Source of the DNA: DAIQNV01 sp036788215 | GTDB lineage: Bacteria; Planctomycetota; Phycisphaerae; Phycisphaerales; UBA1924 | Direction of reading: 5' to 3' | Assembly: GCA_036788215.1 (NCBI GenBank) | Contig: DAIQNV010000004.1 | Span: forward strand, 1-64,000 | Length of the DNA stretch: 64,000 nt | Shown: piece after piece, positions 51,406-61,262 of the stretch | Position numbering within the stretch: position 1 is the first letter of the stretch | How the letters are laid out: each line of letters opens with the position of its first letter | Program-made: the position numbers and the translations under genes | The notes under the pieces: model-generated | Databases searched by the model: none | What the model was told of the DNA's origin: nothing | What the model saw: the letters and a program-made list of their open reading frames with translations, nothing else

Positions 51406-54237
51406 TCACTCCCCCGGCGTCGCGTCCCGCGCCATCTCCACCAGCTTCCGCAATTCGTCGAACGCCCCGAGGGGCGTCAATCCCTCGATCTTCACGTCTT
51501 TCAGCGCGTTCACCGCGGGGTGGGGCACGAACTCGGTGAAGAGCCCCATCTGCTCGCTGGCCCTCTTCCTCGGTGCCTCCACCTTCGCGGTGTCCACCCG
51601 CCCCGCCTGCTGCACGCTCAGCGTCCGCAGCACCTCGTCCGCCCGCGCCGTCACCCCATCGGGCACGCCCGCGAGCCTGGCGACATGCACCCCGTAGCTC
51701 TGGTCCGCCCGCCCGGGCCGGATGCGGTGCACGAACACGATCTCGGGCCGCCCCTGCGCATCCGCCCACTCCCGCACCTGCACATGCAGATTCATCACCC
51801 GCCCCGACAGCCGCGACTCCAATTCCGTCAACTCGTGATAGTGCGTCGCAAACAGCGTCCGAGGCCCGACCGCTCCCGCACCTTCCGAACCCTCCCCCCG
51901 ATCGCCGATGGCCGATCTCCGATCCCCTCCGAGCATCGCCAGGTGCTCCGCGATCGCCCACGCCAGGCTCAGCCCATCCAGCGTGCTCGTCCCCCGCCCG
52001 ATCTCATCGAGCACCACCAGGCTCCGCCCCGTCGCGTGGTTCAGGATCGCCGCGGTCTCCGTCATCTCCACCATGAAGGTCGACTGCCCCCGGTGGATCG
52101 CATCGTCCGCCCCCACGCGCGTGAAGACCCGGTCGCAGGTCCCGATCGTCGCCGACGCCGCGGGCACGAAGCTCCCCGCGCTCGCCAGCACCACCAAGAG
52201 CGCGCACTGGCGGATATAGGTGCTCTTGCCCGCCATGTTGGGCCCGGTGATCAGCGCCAGGCTCGCCGCATCGCCCGCACCCAGGCACACATCGTTGGGC
52301 ACGAATCCTTCGCCCAGGAGCTCATCCAGCACCGGGTGCCGCCCCTCGCGGATATCGAGGACCGGCTCGTCCACCACCTCGGGCCGCACCCACCCCCGCT
52401 TCACCGCCTTCTCCGCGAACGCCAGCAGCCCGTCCAGCTCCCCGACCGCCCGCGCATACGCCCCGATCGCCCCGATCTCCCGGCGGGCCGCGTCGACCAG
52501 CTCCGCGAAGATCGCCCGCTCACGCTCGAGCGCCCGCGCCTCCGCCGTCGTCGCCTTCGCCTCGAAGTCCTTCAGCTCCGGCGTGATGAACCGCTCCGCG
52601 TTCGTCAGCGTCTGCCGACGGCTGAAGCTGTCCGGCGCCCGCCTCGCCTGCGCCTTGGGCAATTCGATGTAGTACCCGAAGACCTTGTTGAAGCCAACTT
52701 TGAGCCCGGGCAGCTCGTGCTCGGTGTTCAGCCTCGCCTGGTACTGGGCCATCCACTCGCCCGCGTCCCGCTGCAGCGCCCGCGCCTCGTCGAGGTCCCT
52801 GTCCACCCCCTCCCGCACCAGCCCGCCGACGCGCAGGTGCGCCGGGGGCTCATCGACACAGGTCGAAAGCAGCGTCTCGCCCACCTTCGCGATGCGCTCG
52901 CACAATTCCGTCAGCGCCCCGTGCACCCGCCCCAGGCTCCCCGTCCCGCCTGTCAGCTCCGTCAGGTCCCGCACCCGCGCCAGCCCCACGCCCATCGACA
53001 CCAGGTCCCGAGGGCTTGGCCTCCCGAGCGCCACCCGCGCCGCGATCCGCTCCAGGTCCTGCACGCCCGACAGCGCCTCGCCCAGCTCCCCCGCCAGGCG
53101 CCGGTCCTCCACGAGCCCCGCCACACCCGCCTGCCGCTCCCCGATCTCCCCCGCCACGCTCAAGGGCTCGCACAGCCACGCCCTGAGCCTCCGCCGCCCC
53201 ATCGCGGTCCGCACCAAGCCCCCGCGCGTGAACACCCCGAGCAGCGACCCCTCCCCCCCGTCCCGCCCCTCGCCCCGCGTCCCGTCCTCGCCCCTGATCG
53301 TCCGCACGATCTCGAGCGAGCGCAAACTCACCGCGTCCAGCACGCACACCCCTTCGGCCGCGCACCGCCTAGGCGGGCACAGGTGCGTCAGGGTGCTCCG
53401 CAATTGGGGCGTGTCCAGCGTCCCCGCCGCCGCGTCCGCACCGACCGCCTGCGTCTCGCCCAGGTATCCGAGCGCCACGCCCACCGCCACCAGCGCCGGG
53501 TCGTCATCCGTGAACCCAAACCCCTCCGCGCTCGCCACCCCGTACTGCTTGCGCACCCGCTCCAGCGCCTCGTCCGCCCGGAACCACCACCCCGGACGCG
53601 CCGTCGCCGCCACCCGCAGCAGCTCGATCACCCGGCGCACGGGCGCCGGCGTCTGCCCCCGCTCGTCCTCCGCGTGCAGGATCTCCCGCACCCCCGCCCG
53701 CTCGAACGCGTCCGCGACGCTCCCCGCGTCCCCCTCCACGATCTCGAACGCGCCCGTCGACGCGTCCACCACCGCCCCGTACACCGTCTCGCCCACCGCG
53801 TGCACCGCCGCCAGCGCGCACACCGCGTCCTCGCCACGATCCCCGAGCAGGCTCTCGTCCGCGATCGTCCCGGGCGTCACCACCCGCGTCACCGCCCGCT
53901 CGACGATCCCCTTCGCCTCCTTCGGGTCCTGCGTCTGGTCCGCGATCGCCACCCGGTACCCCGCAGCGATCGCCCGCCTCAGGTACCGGTCCTTCTGGTG
54001 GTAAGGCACCCCCGCCAGCTTGATCCCGTTCTGCCGCTCCGTCAGCGTCAGCCCGAGCGCCTTGCTCATCTCAACAGCATCATCCCCGAAGAGCTCGTAG
54101 AAATCCCCCATCCGAAAGAACAGGACGCACCCCGGGTGCTGCTCCTTGAACCGCACGAACTGCCGCATCGCGGGCGTGTCGTACGGGTCCTTCGCCCCAG
54201 CCACCTTCGCCGCCTGTCCTCCGCTGCCTCGGGCCAT
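51406..54237 (-). CDS. mutS: DNA mismatch repair protein MutS (with in-frame repeat insertion)
   Basis: A 943-aa mismatch-recognition ATPase. The mismatch-reading wedge Phe46-Tyr47-Glu48 is in RMGDFYELF; Walker A GPNMAGKST lies near 664 and Walker B DEIGRGTST near 744. Between AIAEHLAML and TLFATHYHEL the protein has 24 extra residues (about 766-789, GGDRRSAIGDRGEG onward). Forty of those 72 bases are almost identical to an intergenic repeat at 61173. The ATG at 54237 follows a weak ribosome site; a GTG seven codons earlier is possible. A Gly/Glu-rich stretch at about 318-333 is also unusual. No mutL is in the window. Confidence 0.95.
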   Translation of the reverse strand: MARGSGGQAAKVAGAKDPYDTPAMRQFVRFKEQHPGCVLFFRMGDFYELFGDDAVEMSKALGLTLTERQNGIKLAGVPYHQKDRYLRRAIAAGYRVAIADQTQDPKEAKGIVERAVTRVVTPGTIADESLLGDRGEDAVCALAAVHAVGETVYGAVVDASTGAFEIVEGDAGSVADAFERAGVREILHAEDERGQTPAPVRRVIELLRVAATARPGWWFRADEALERVRKQYGVASAEGFGFTDDDPALVAVGVALGYLGETQAVGADAAAGTLDTPQLRSTLTHLCPPRRCAAEGVCVLDAVSLRSLEIVRTIRGEDGTRGEGRDGGEGSLLGVFTRGGLVRTAMGRRRLRAWLCEPLSVAGEIGERQAGVAGLVEDRRLAGELGEALSGVQDLERIAARVALGRPSPRDLVSMGVGLARVRDLTELTGGTGSLGRVHGALTELCERIAKVGETLLSTCVDEPPAHLRVGGLVREGVDRDLDEARALQRDAGEWMAQYQARLNTEHELPGLKVGFNKVFGYYIELPKAQARRAPDSFSRRQTLTNAERFITPELKDFEAKATTAEARALERERAIFAELVDAARREIGAIGAYARAVGELDGLLAFAEKAVKRGWVRPEVVDEPVLDIREGRHPVLDELLGEGFVPNDVCLGAGDAASLALITGPNMAGKSTYIRQCALLVVLASAGSFVPAASATIGTCDRVFTRVGADDAIHRGQSTFMVEMTETAAILNHATGRSLVVLDEIGRGTSTLDGLSLAWAIAEHLAMLGGDRRSAIGDRGEGSEGAGAVGPRTLFATHYHELTELESRLSGRVMNLHVQVREWADAQGRPEIVFVHRIRPGRADQSYGVHVARLAGVPDGVTARADEVLRTLSVQQAGRVDTAKVEAPRKRASEQMGLFTEFVPHPAVNALKDVKIEGLTPLGAFDELRKLVEMARDATPGE
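51891..51930. repeat. 40-bp repeat copy inside mutS
   Basis: The plus strand contains CCCGATCGCCGATGGCCGAT and flanking C/T-rich runs; the same word occurs, reverse-complemented, at 61173-61213, with one base change and one C-run length difference. Within mutS it encodes part of the 24-residue insertion and keeps the reading frame. Confidence 0.8.
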
Positions 54238-54257
54238 AGCCACCAGCGTAGCCCACA

Positions 54258-54311
54258 ACCAAAACGAGCCGCGGCCTTGAGGTTCAGGGGTCTCCCCGCC
54301 CTCAAGGCCGC
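54258..54311 (-). terminator. Terminator hairpin downstream of flagellin
   Basis: A perfect 12-bp inverted repeat GCGGCCTTGAGG/CCTCAAGGCCGC with a 17-base loop lies between the flagellin stop and mutS. On the minus strand the second arm is followed by GGCTCGTTTTGG, a short T-tract, so termination of the flagellin transcript is the likely use. Confidence 0.55.
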
Positions 54312-54384
54312 GTCCCTCTCCTCACTCACCCGCCGGGCGGACCAGTCCTCGGGGCCGACCCCGGTTCACTCCCGCTCCTTCTCA

Positions 54385-55191
54385 TCACCCCGCGAGAAGC
54401 CACACCGCGGTCCGGGGGCTCTCGTTCGTCAGCTTCAGCGCCGTCCCGCTCGACGCCCCCAGGACGCTCGCCCGGGCGAACCGCGCGCTCTCCGCTGCAA
54501 AGTCCGTGTCACGGATGATCGAGTTCGCGGCGCTGATGTTCTCGAACTCCACCGCCTTGCTCGCCCGCTGGCTGCCGATGACATTCGCCTGGAACGCCCC
54601 GATCCTCCCCCGCAGCGTGTTCACCCGGTCCGCCGCGGTCTGCACCGCGCTCGACACCTCGTCGGGGTTCGAAAGGTTCATGTCGCTCAGCCCCAGCGTG
54701 ACCGCGCTCGTCGGCTCGATGTTCAACTTCTCGCCCCCAGCGTTCAGCGTCACCCCGCCGTCAAAGAGCTTCACCCCGTTGAACTCCGCACCCCGGAGCT
54801 GCCGGTCCACCGACTGCTGGATCGACGCCATCTCCATCTCGTTCGCTCGGATCTCTGCGTCGCTCATCCCCCCGGTGTTCGCGTTTGCGACTGCCAGCGC
54901 CCGGGCCTCCGCCATCTGGCCCGAGACCTCGCTCAGCGCCGCGTCCGCCGTCGCCGCCACCGCGTCCGCCCGCTCCATCGACCGCGTCTCCGCCTCGAGG
55001 GCCGCGAGCTGCGCCTTCAACTGCTCCGAACTGATCAGCCCCGCCGGGTCGTCCGCCCCCCGATTGATCCGGAAACCCGTCGACTGACGCTCGAGCGACG
55101 CCGCGATGAGCCCGTTCGCCCGCCCGAGCGCGTTCTGCGCCCCGAGCGAAGGGGCCGGGTTATTGGGTGTGATGCCACCGGACATGACCAT
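54385..55191 (-). CDS. Short flagellin
   Basis: A 268-aa flagellin. The conserved N-terminal D0/D1 part (LIASLERQSTGFRINRGADD-like, then AGLISSEQLKAQ) and C-terminal D1/D0 part (VNTLRGRIGAFQANVIGSQ, SIIRDTDFAAESARFARA) are both clear, and almost no variable central domain lies between, so the filament surface would be smooth. ATG at 55191 with GGAGG eight bases upstream; a second ATG two codons later is possible. It stands alone, with no chaperone, hook or secretion gene next to it. Product exported by the flagellar apparatus and assembled as filament. Confidence 0.92.
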   Translation of the reverse strand: MVMSGGITPNNPAPSLGAQNALGRANGLIAASLERQSTGFRINRGADDPAGLISSEQLKAQLAALEAETRSMERADAVAATADAALSEVSGQMAEARALAVANANTGGMSDAEIRANEMEMASIQQSVDRQLRGAEFNGVKLFDGGVTLNAGGEKLNIEPTSAVTLGLSDMNLSNPDEVSSAVQTAADRVNTLRGRIGAFQANVIGSQRASKAVEFENISAANSIIRDTDFAAESARFARASVLGASSGTALKLTNESPRTAVWLLAG

Positions 55192-55439
55192 GGGACGATC
55201 CTCCGTGATCCCGCCGGCCCACCGCCGACGAACGCCACCCACCGTCACAAACGCCCACCGCCCACGCCACCCGTTTCCCCGGTCCCCCGATCAAGTGGCC
55301 CCTCTCCCGCCGCACCATCCCCCCAGCCCGCACCCCTTCCCCTCCCCGCCACCGGCAAACCGCCCCATCTCTTGGCACCCCGTCCCCCCGTATCGCACGC
55401 TCCCCCCGGACGCCCAGCAGGCGACCGCAGGGGAACACC

Positions 55440-56090
55440 ATGCACACGATCCACGCCTCCGCCCTCGCGATCTCCATCCTCTCCGCCAAGGCCCTCGCCG
55501 GGCCGGTCCTCACGCCCATCGAGTCGGGGCCCTCCGCCCCCGCCCGGGGCTCGATCACCATCACCGAGTCCGCCGACCGCCTCGCCTCCTCCGCCCTGGG
55601 CTTCGAGGACTACCGCGTCGGCGCCAAGGTCACCGCCCTTGACTTCGGGGACGTCGCCGCTTCCGTCACCCACGCCGGAAGGCACAACAAGATCCACCGC
55701 CTCCACGATGGCCACGGCGCCGTCGCCGCGGAAGGGGACAACTTCTGGAAGGTCATCGGGGGCTCCATGACCCTCGACTTCGGCACCGAGCGCCTCTCCG
55801 GCATCTCCTTCTGGTACTCCGACCTCGAGTGGGCCACCCTCCGCATCCGCTTCGACGACGATGCCTTCGACCTCCGCGACTCCAACTCGAGGGACCCCCG
55901 GTTCTTCAGCTACACAGCCGCCCAGGGCGCCGACTTCTCACGCGTTAACTTCGAGTGGATCGGCCACAGCAACGACGGCATCGGCTTCGATGGCTTCTCC
56001 GTCACCCGCGCCACCATCCCCGCCCCCGCCGGCGCCCTCGCCCTCACCGCCCTCGCCGCCTGCGCCACCATCCGCCGCCGCCGCGAGTGA
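55440..56090 (+). CDS. Secreted protein with PAP-type sorting tail
   Basis: A 216-aa exported protein, function unknown. Signal peptide about 1-20 (HASALAISILSAKALA), a beta-rich body with aromatic pairs (SGISFWYSDLEWATLRIRFD), and a tail IPAPAGALALTALAACATIRRRRE that has the PAP-helix-Arg layout of the gene at 48613. ATG with AGGGGA upstream. Divergent from flagellin by about 250 bp. Confidence 0.85.
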   Translation: MHTIHASALAISILSAKALAGPVLTPIESGPSAPARGSITITESADRLASSALGFEDYRVGAKVTALDFGDVAASVTHAGRHNKIHRLHDGHGAVAAEGDNFWKVIGGSMTLDFGTERLSGISFWYSDLEWATLRIRFDDDAFDLRDSNSRDPRFFSYTAAQGADFSRVNFEWIGHSNDGIGFDGFSVTRATIPAPAGALALTALAACATIRRRRE

Positions 56091-56109
56091 AGCATCGGCC
56101 GTCTTCATT

Positions 56110-56150
56110 TGGCCATGTGGCCATTTCCTACTTTGGCCCTTTGTTCCCCC
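56110..56150. repeat. GGCCAAA-type intergenic repeat
   Basis: A short stretch with repeated TTTGGCC/TGGCCAT and TTTGGCCCTTTG words before moxR. The reverse complement (CAAAGGGCCAAA) matches words at 61894-61940, suggesting a second dispersed intergenic repeat type. Confidence 0.5.
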
Positions 56151-56163
56151 CTATCCTCGCCCC

Positions 56164-57216
<1,053 letters not shown>

Positions 57217-57259
57217 CCGAACACCACCATTCGACCCGGTGCCCTACTCCAAGGATGCC

Positions 57260-57288
57260 GTGGAGACATCGCGCAGCGATTTCTCCAC
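57260..57288. repeat. Intergenic palindrome, GTGGAGACATCGC family
   Basis: A 13-bp stem with one mismatch closes on GCA (GCGCAGC). Preceded by GGTGCCCTACTCCAAGGATG. Related copies lie at 57379, 61218 and, more distantly, 62016 and 62152. Confidence 0.8.
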
Positions 57289-57316
57289 GATCAAAGGACC
57301 CTCACCCCCGGTGCCC

Positions 57317-57341
57317 CGAACCGCCGCGCAGCGGCGCTTCG
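57317..57341. repeat. Intergenic palindrome, CGAACCGCCGC family
   Basis: An 11-bp stem with one mismatch closes on GCA. Preceded by CCCCGGTGCC. Reverse complement of the copy at 19135 except for one loop base. Confidence 0.8.
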
Positions 57342-57378
57342 GGCCGGTCGTCTGCGGACCCCCCTTCCCAAGGGTGGC

Positions 57379-57407
57379 GTGAAGACATCGCGCAGCGATC
57401 TCTCCAC
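57379..57407. repeat. Intergenic palindrome, GTGAAGACATCGC variant
   Basis: A 13-bp stem with two mismatches closes on GCA. Same family as 57260, third palindrome within 150 bp between moxR and the following gene. Confidence 0.8.
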
Positions 57408-57497
57408 GAACCCCGATTCGAACGCCCCATGCACCCCCGCGCGATCTCTGGCATCATCAGCGTCCGCCCAAACGCCCCGAGCCCCGAACCAAACCGA

Positions 57498-59093
57498 GTG
57501 ATCGCTCACCCGCACAACCCGAAGGGGACCCTCCCCGCCCGCCCCCTCCCCCCGCGATTCCTCGCGGCCCTCACCCTCCTTGCGATCCTCCTCGCCCCCG
57601 CCCGCGCCGCGATCGAGCCCGTCACCCAGGAGCCCATCGCCATCGCCGGCTCCCCCATCGTCGTCGCGGTCCGTCTCACCGACCCCGCCGACCGTGGCCC
57701 CCTCACCGCGATCCTGGAGGACACCCGCCGGGTGCCCGCCAGGCTGATCCCGATCGCGTTCGACGACCCCGCGCCCGACCGTCGGCGCTGGGTCGACGCG
57801 GTCCCCCGCGTGCGCCCGGACCCGGGGCGCGTCGGGACCGACGGCGCGTGGCTCCTGGTGCTGGAGCCCCCGCGCGACGCGGTGGGGCAGGGGATTTTCA
57901 TCAACGGGAGGCGGTGGGCCTTCCGCTGGCTGGGGGATCCCGTGCGGGAAGCCCTTGCCAAATCAATCGATACGACGATCGACGACCCGCTTCTCAACCC
58001 CTGGGCGAGCGCCGTGCCCCGCGCCTGGCGGGCGGGGGGCGACCTGCGGGCCCGCGCCGAGCCGGTGAGCGCCAGCCCGCTCTCCCGCTGGCGGTATCTC
58101 CTGTTGACACAGGGTCTTGCACCGACCGACCGCCCGGGCCCGCCCCTCGCGACCGAGCCCGAGCACCGCATCCTGGCGGACCTCATCGCGTCGGACATCG
58201 AGACGCGATGGCGTCGCGCCCTGCTCACGCTCTACCTCGCGGACCCCGCGCTCTCGGAGCGCGCCCGGAGGGCGCTCGCGGGGGCCGGGCGTTTCCCCGG
58301 GGGGAATATGGCGCCGCTGTGGTGGGCGGAGGCGGGGCTGCTGACGGAGTTGCTTGAGGCGCAAAGTCTTGTGGCCGCACGGGATCGAGCGGCGTCCTGG
58401 CTGGAGACGGTGCCCTCGGCGCTCGCGTGGGTTTCTGAGGATGCGCTCCCCGGAATGGACCGGGGAGAAATTTCCGTGTTACCGACCCGGGCGATGCTCC
58501 TCGCCGCGGGCCGGCCCGGGGGGGATCTGGGCACGGTGGCGGATGTCCTCCCCTATCAGGGGGTCACGCTGACGGTGCCCCGTGCCACGACGGGTGAGCC
58601 CCGGGCGGTCGTCCGCGGGCCCGACTGGTCGGCGGAACTGGCGCTCGATCCGGTGCGCGGGGCGCAGCCCCCGGCGCTGAGGCTCGGGCCCCTGGTGTAC
58701 GCGTGGACGCTGCGGGACCTGACGGGAGGCTCTGCGCCCCCGTCGGACCCGGCGTGCGTCGTGCTCCTGCAGCGCCTGCCCGGGCCCCAGGGGGCGTGGC
58801 GGGTGTACGCGGAGGTGGCGGAGGACCCGGCGACGCCCAGCGTCGTGGAACTGTGGCTGGACGGGCAGCCCATCCGGCTCGACCCGGCGGGCGCGCCCGG
58901 GGGGGCGAGCGTCGCGCGCCTGGCGGATCGCTGGGCGGTCGCGATGGAGTTGCCCATCGATGTCGACGCGGCGCGAGCGCGGATCGGCGTGGTGCGGACG
59001 CTCGGGGTGGGCGTGCGGACCGCGTGGCCCCGCCCGGTGCTGCCCTGGGACGATCGTCCGGGGTCGGCGGTCGTTGACCTGAGCGGGTGGTGA
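57498..59093 (+). CDS. Exported protein of unknown function
   Basis: A 531-aa product I do not recognise. A signal peptide is clear (PRFLAALTLLAILLAPARA, cleavage before AIEP). The mature part alternates beta-rich segments with a helical middle (about 150-330) containing several Trp residues, and ends with strands (VYAEVAEDPATPSVVELWLD). The GTG at 57498 is the closest start giving a normal signal; an ATG at 57429 would add 23 residues. It follows moxR across three palindromes and converges with the VWA gene, so it may belong to the same membrane system. Confidence 0.82.
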   Translation: MIAHPHNPKGTLPARPLPPRFLAALTLLAILLAPARAAIEPVTQEPIAIAGSPIVVAVRLTDPADRGPLTAILEDTRRVPARLIPIAFDDPAPDRRRWVDAVPRVRPDPGRVGTDGAWLLVLEPPRDAVGQGIFINGRRWAFRWLGDPVREALAKSIDTTIDDPLLNPWASAVPRAWRAGGDLRARAEPVSASPLSRWRYLLLTQGLAPTDRPGPPLATEPEHRILADLIASDIETRWRRALLTLYLADPALSERARRALAGAGRFPGGNMAPLWWAEAGLLTELLEAQSLVAARDRAASWLETVPSALAWVSEDALPGMDRGEISVLPTRAMLLAAGRPGGDLGTVADVLPYQGVTLTVPRATTGEPRAVVRGPDWSAELALDPVRGAQPPALRLGPLVYAWTLRDLTGGSAPPSDPACVVLLQRLPGPQGAWRVYAEVAEDPATPSVVELWLDGQPIRLDPAGAPGGASVARLADRWAVAMELPIDVDAARARIGVVRTLGVGVRTAWPRPVLPWDDRPGSAVVDLSGW

Positions 59094-59116
59094 GCGCCGC
59101 GGATCGCGTGGGCCGG

Positions 59117-61150
59117 TCAGACGCGCATGCGCGAGCCGTACACGAGCCACTCGAGGGCGAGCAGGATCGAGGCGGCGAGGACGAACCAGGACCAGATCTC
59201 GCGCGGGCCCGAGACGGACTCGACGGAGGGCGCGGGCTCGCCCCCCGCGTCGATCTCGCGCCGGACGGTCAGGGCGGTCTCGCCCGGGTCGGCGAGGTTG
59301 ATCGCGACGAGGCGCGACGCACCCCGGGCAGCGACCTCGTAGAGCCCAGCGCTGGGGATGATGCCCAGGTCGATGGTCGCCCCGCCCCCGGGACCGACGC
59401 GGAGTGTGCGCCTGCCCGGCATGTCGTCGGTGGCGGAGGCGACGGGCGAGAGCGTGACCTCGTCGCCTGCGGAGACGAAGGCGCCGAGGCCCCGGACCTG
59501 AGCGGCGGCGGTGGTGGGGAACCAGAGGCCCCGGTCGCCCCCCGCGGTCGCCGCGGCGAGCTCGTCGATCGCGGCAGCGACGAAGATGGGGAAGGAGAAG
59601 TCGAGCGTCCAGTTGGAGCTCTGGAGCGGGAAGGCGACAACGATGCGGGGGACGCCGGTGTCCCGAGCCTCGATGATGAAGGGGCCGGCGGGGCCCAGGG
59701 CGAGCTCGGTGATGGTGGTCTCTTCGGTGGGCGTGTCGCCGGCGCTTGGGAGGTTGATCCAGCGGGAGATCTGCACTGCGTCGAGCGCAAGGTCCTGCGT
59801 GACGGGGTGGGCGCGGGTCCAGCTGACGAAGCCCGCGGCGCCGTCGCGGGCGGTGCGGGTGACGGGCGTCTGGCCCTCGGAGAGGAGTGAGGGGAGGGTC
59901 GCGCCGAAACTGAGCGAGGGGCTGGGCGGGGAGCGCTCGGGGGTGATGCGGTCGAGCACGATGATGTCGAAGGCGCGGAGGTCGTTGCTGGCGAAGCTGT
60001 TGTACTGACGCCCGGTGACGGTGCGGACGCCCCGCGTGCGGAGGGCGTCGAGGACATCGGCGAGGAAGGCGTCGGGCGCGGGCTCGCCTCGGTCGTCGGC
60101 GGGGGCGACGAGCAGGATCGCGGGCGCCGCGGGGGGCGGGAGGACGATCCACGCTGTGTCATCCGCGCGGAGCGGGTCGTCGCGGTTGAGCGCGAGCGTG
60201 AGGGGCCCCCCCGCGCTGTCGCGGAGGTCGATCGTGCGGGCGGCTTCGCCCGGCGTGCCATCATCGGCGCGGGCGGGGACGGAGACCGCGGTGCGGGAGG
60301 CGATCTCGCTGCCCCTGAGGAGCGAGACCGTCGCAGCTGCTGCGGAAGAGCCGGTGTTCGCGAGGCGGATGAAGATGCGGACGAGGGCGGGGTCGTCGAT
60401 GTCGCGCAGGGCGCTGACCGCGGTGATGCCCACGTTGCCCCGGGCGGCTTCGAGGGTCTCGGCGTCCGGGGCGACGGGCTCGTAGGCGAGTTCGGCGCCG
60501 AGGCTGATGAGGGTGCCCCTGACATCGCCCCCGTCCGAGAGCAGGATGGCGACGGGGCGCTGCGTGTCGCCCGATTCGTCGACGGCGCCCCCCGAGAGGG
60601 CCTCGACGAGCTCGAGGGCGCGCTCGGGGTCGCCCGGCTGGTCGGTGGGCTCGATGGCGTTCACCGCGGCGCGCAGGGCGGCGAGGCGGCGCGTCGGCGC
60701 GGCGGCGACGAGGGCGTCGTGCGCGAAGGCGATGACGGTGAACTCCGGAGCGTCCGCGCCCGCGGTCATGGACTCGGCGATCTCGATCGCGCGGGCCTTG
60801 GCGGCCTCGAGGCGGCTCTCGCCCCCCGGCATGTCCGTCGCGGCCATCGAGGCGGAGCGATCGATGAGGAAGAAGACGCGGGAGCTCGGGGCGCCGCCCG
60901 AGTCGATCGCGGGGCGGGCGAGGGCGAGGAGGAGAAGGGCGAGGATGGCGAGGTGCAGGAGGAGGAGCCAGGAGGGCCGGATCATGCGGAACGGCGCGTT
61001 GACCTGCAGGTCGTGCACCGCCTGCTCCCAGAGCATGGTGGAGCTGACGCGGACAGGGCGACGCCGGAGCTTCAGGAAATAGAGCGTGAGGAGAGCGGGG
61101 AGCGCGACCGCGGCGGCGAGGAGGGCTGTGAGGGGGGTGAGGAGGGTCAT
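59117..61150 (-). CDS. BatA-like membrane protein with VWA domain
   Basis: A 677-aa protein. The aerotolerance-type N terminus has a hydrophobic segment (5-26), LKLRRRPVRVSSTMLWEQ and a second helix (61-78). The VWA domain follows with the metal-ion site DRSAS at 97-101. The rest is an extracytoplasmic glutamine-amidotransferase-like region of beta-sandwich segments, and a final helix lies at the C terminus (IWSWFVLAASILLALEWLVY). ATG at 61150; the 5' leader contains a 41-bp repeat and a palindrome. Together with the MoxR gene it is likely part of an envelope-stress or complex-assembly system. Confidence 0.9.
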   Translation of the reverse strand: MTLLTPLTALLAAAVALPALLTLYFLKLRRRPVRVSSTMLWEQAVHDLQVNAPFRMIRPSWLLLLHLAILALLLLALARPAIDSGGAPSSRVFFLIDRSASMAATDMPGGESRLEAAKARAIEIAESMTAGADAPEFTVIAFAHDALVAAAPTRRLAALRAAVNAIEPTDQPGDPERALELVEALSGGAVDESGDTQRPVAILLSDGGDVRGTLISLGAELAYEPVAPDAETLEAARGNVGITAVSALRDIDDPALVRIFIRLANTGSSAAAATVSLLRGSEIASRTAVSVPARADDGTPGEAARTIDLRDSAGGPLTLALNRDDPLRADDTAWIVLPPPAAPAILLVAPADDRGEPAPDAFLADVLDALRTRGVRTVTGRQYNSFASNDLRAFDIIVLDRITPERSPPSPSLSFGATLPSLLSEGQTPVTRTARDGAAGFVSWTRAHPVTQDLALDAVQISRWINLPSAGDTPTEETTITELALGPAGPFIIEARDTGVPRIVVAFPLQSSNWTLDFSFPIFVAAAIDELAAATAGGDRGLWFPTTAAAQVRGLGAFVSAGDEVTLSPVASATDDMPGRRTLRVGPGGGATIDLGIIPSAGLYEVAARGASRLVAINLADPGETALTVRREIDAGGEPAPSVESVSGPREIWSWFVLAASILLALEWLVYGSRMRV

Positions 61151-61172
61151 GGGGTGGGGAGGGAGTGTAGGG

Positions 61173-61213
61173 GGAGGGGATCGGGGATCGGCCATCGGCG
61201 ATCGGGGGGGAGG
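61173..61213. repeat. 41-bp repeat, intergenic copy
   Basis: Contains GATCGGCCATCGGCGATCGG in G-rich flanks between rlmE and the VWA gene. It matches the insertion inside mutS at 51891-51930. Confidence 0.8.
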
Positions 61214-61217
61214 CATC

Positions 61218-61246
61218 GTGGAAAAATCGCTGCGCGATGTCTCCAC
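61218..61246. repeat. Intergenic palindrome, GTGGAGACATCGC family (inverted)
   Basis: A 13-bp stem with two mismatches; minus-strand reading closes on GCA. Followed by GGCACCCGGG. It abuts the 41-bp repeat. Confidence 0.8.
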
Positions 61247-61262
61247 GGCACCCGGGCGTGGG

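Noticed and set aside
50188..55770. Open frame of 1860 codons antisense to the aldo/keto reductase, mutS and flagellin genes
   Set aside because: Same cause: lack of stop codons in high-G+C antisense. Composition is dominated by Arg, Pro and His.
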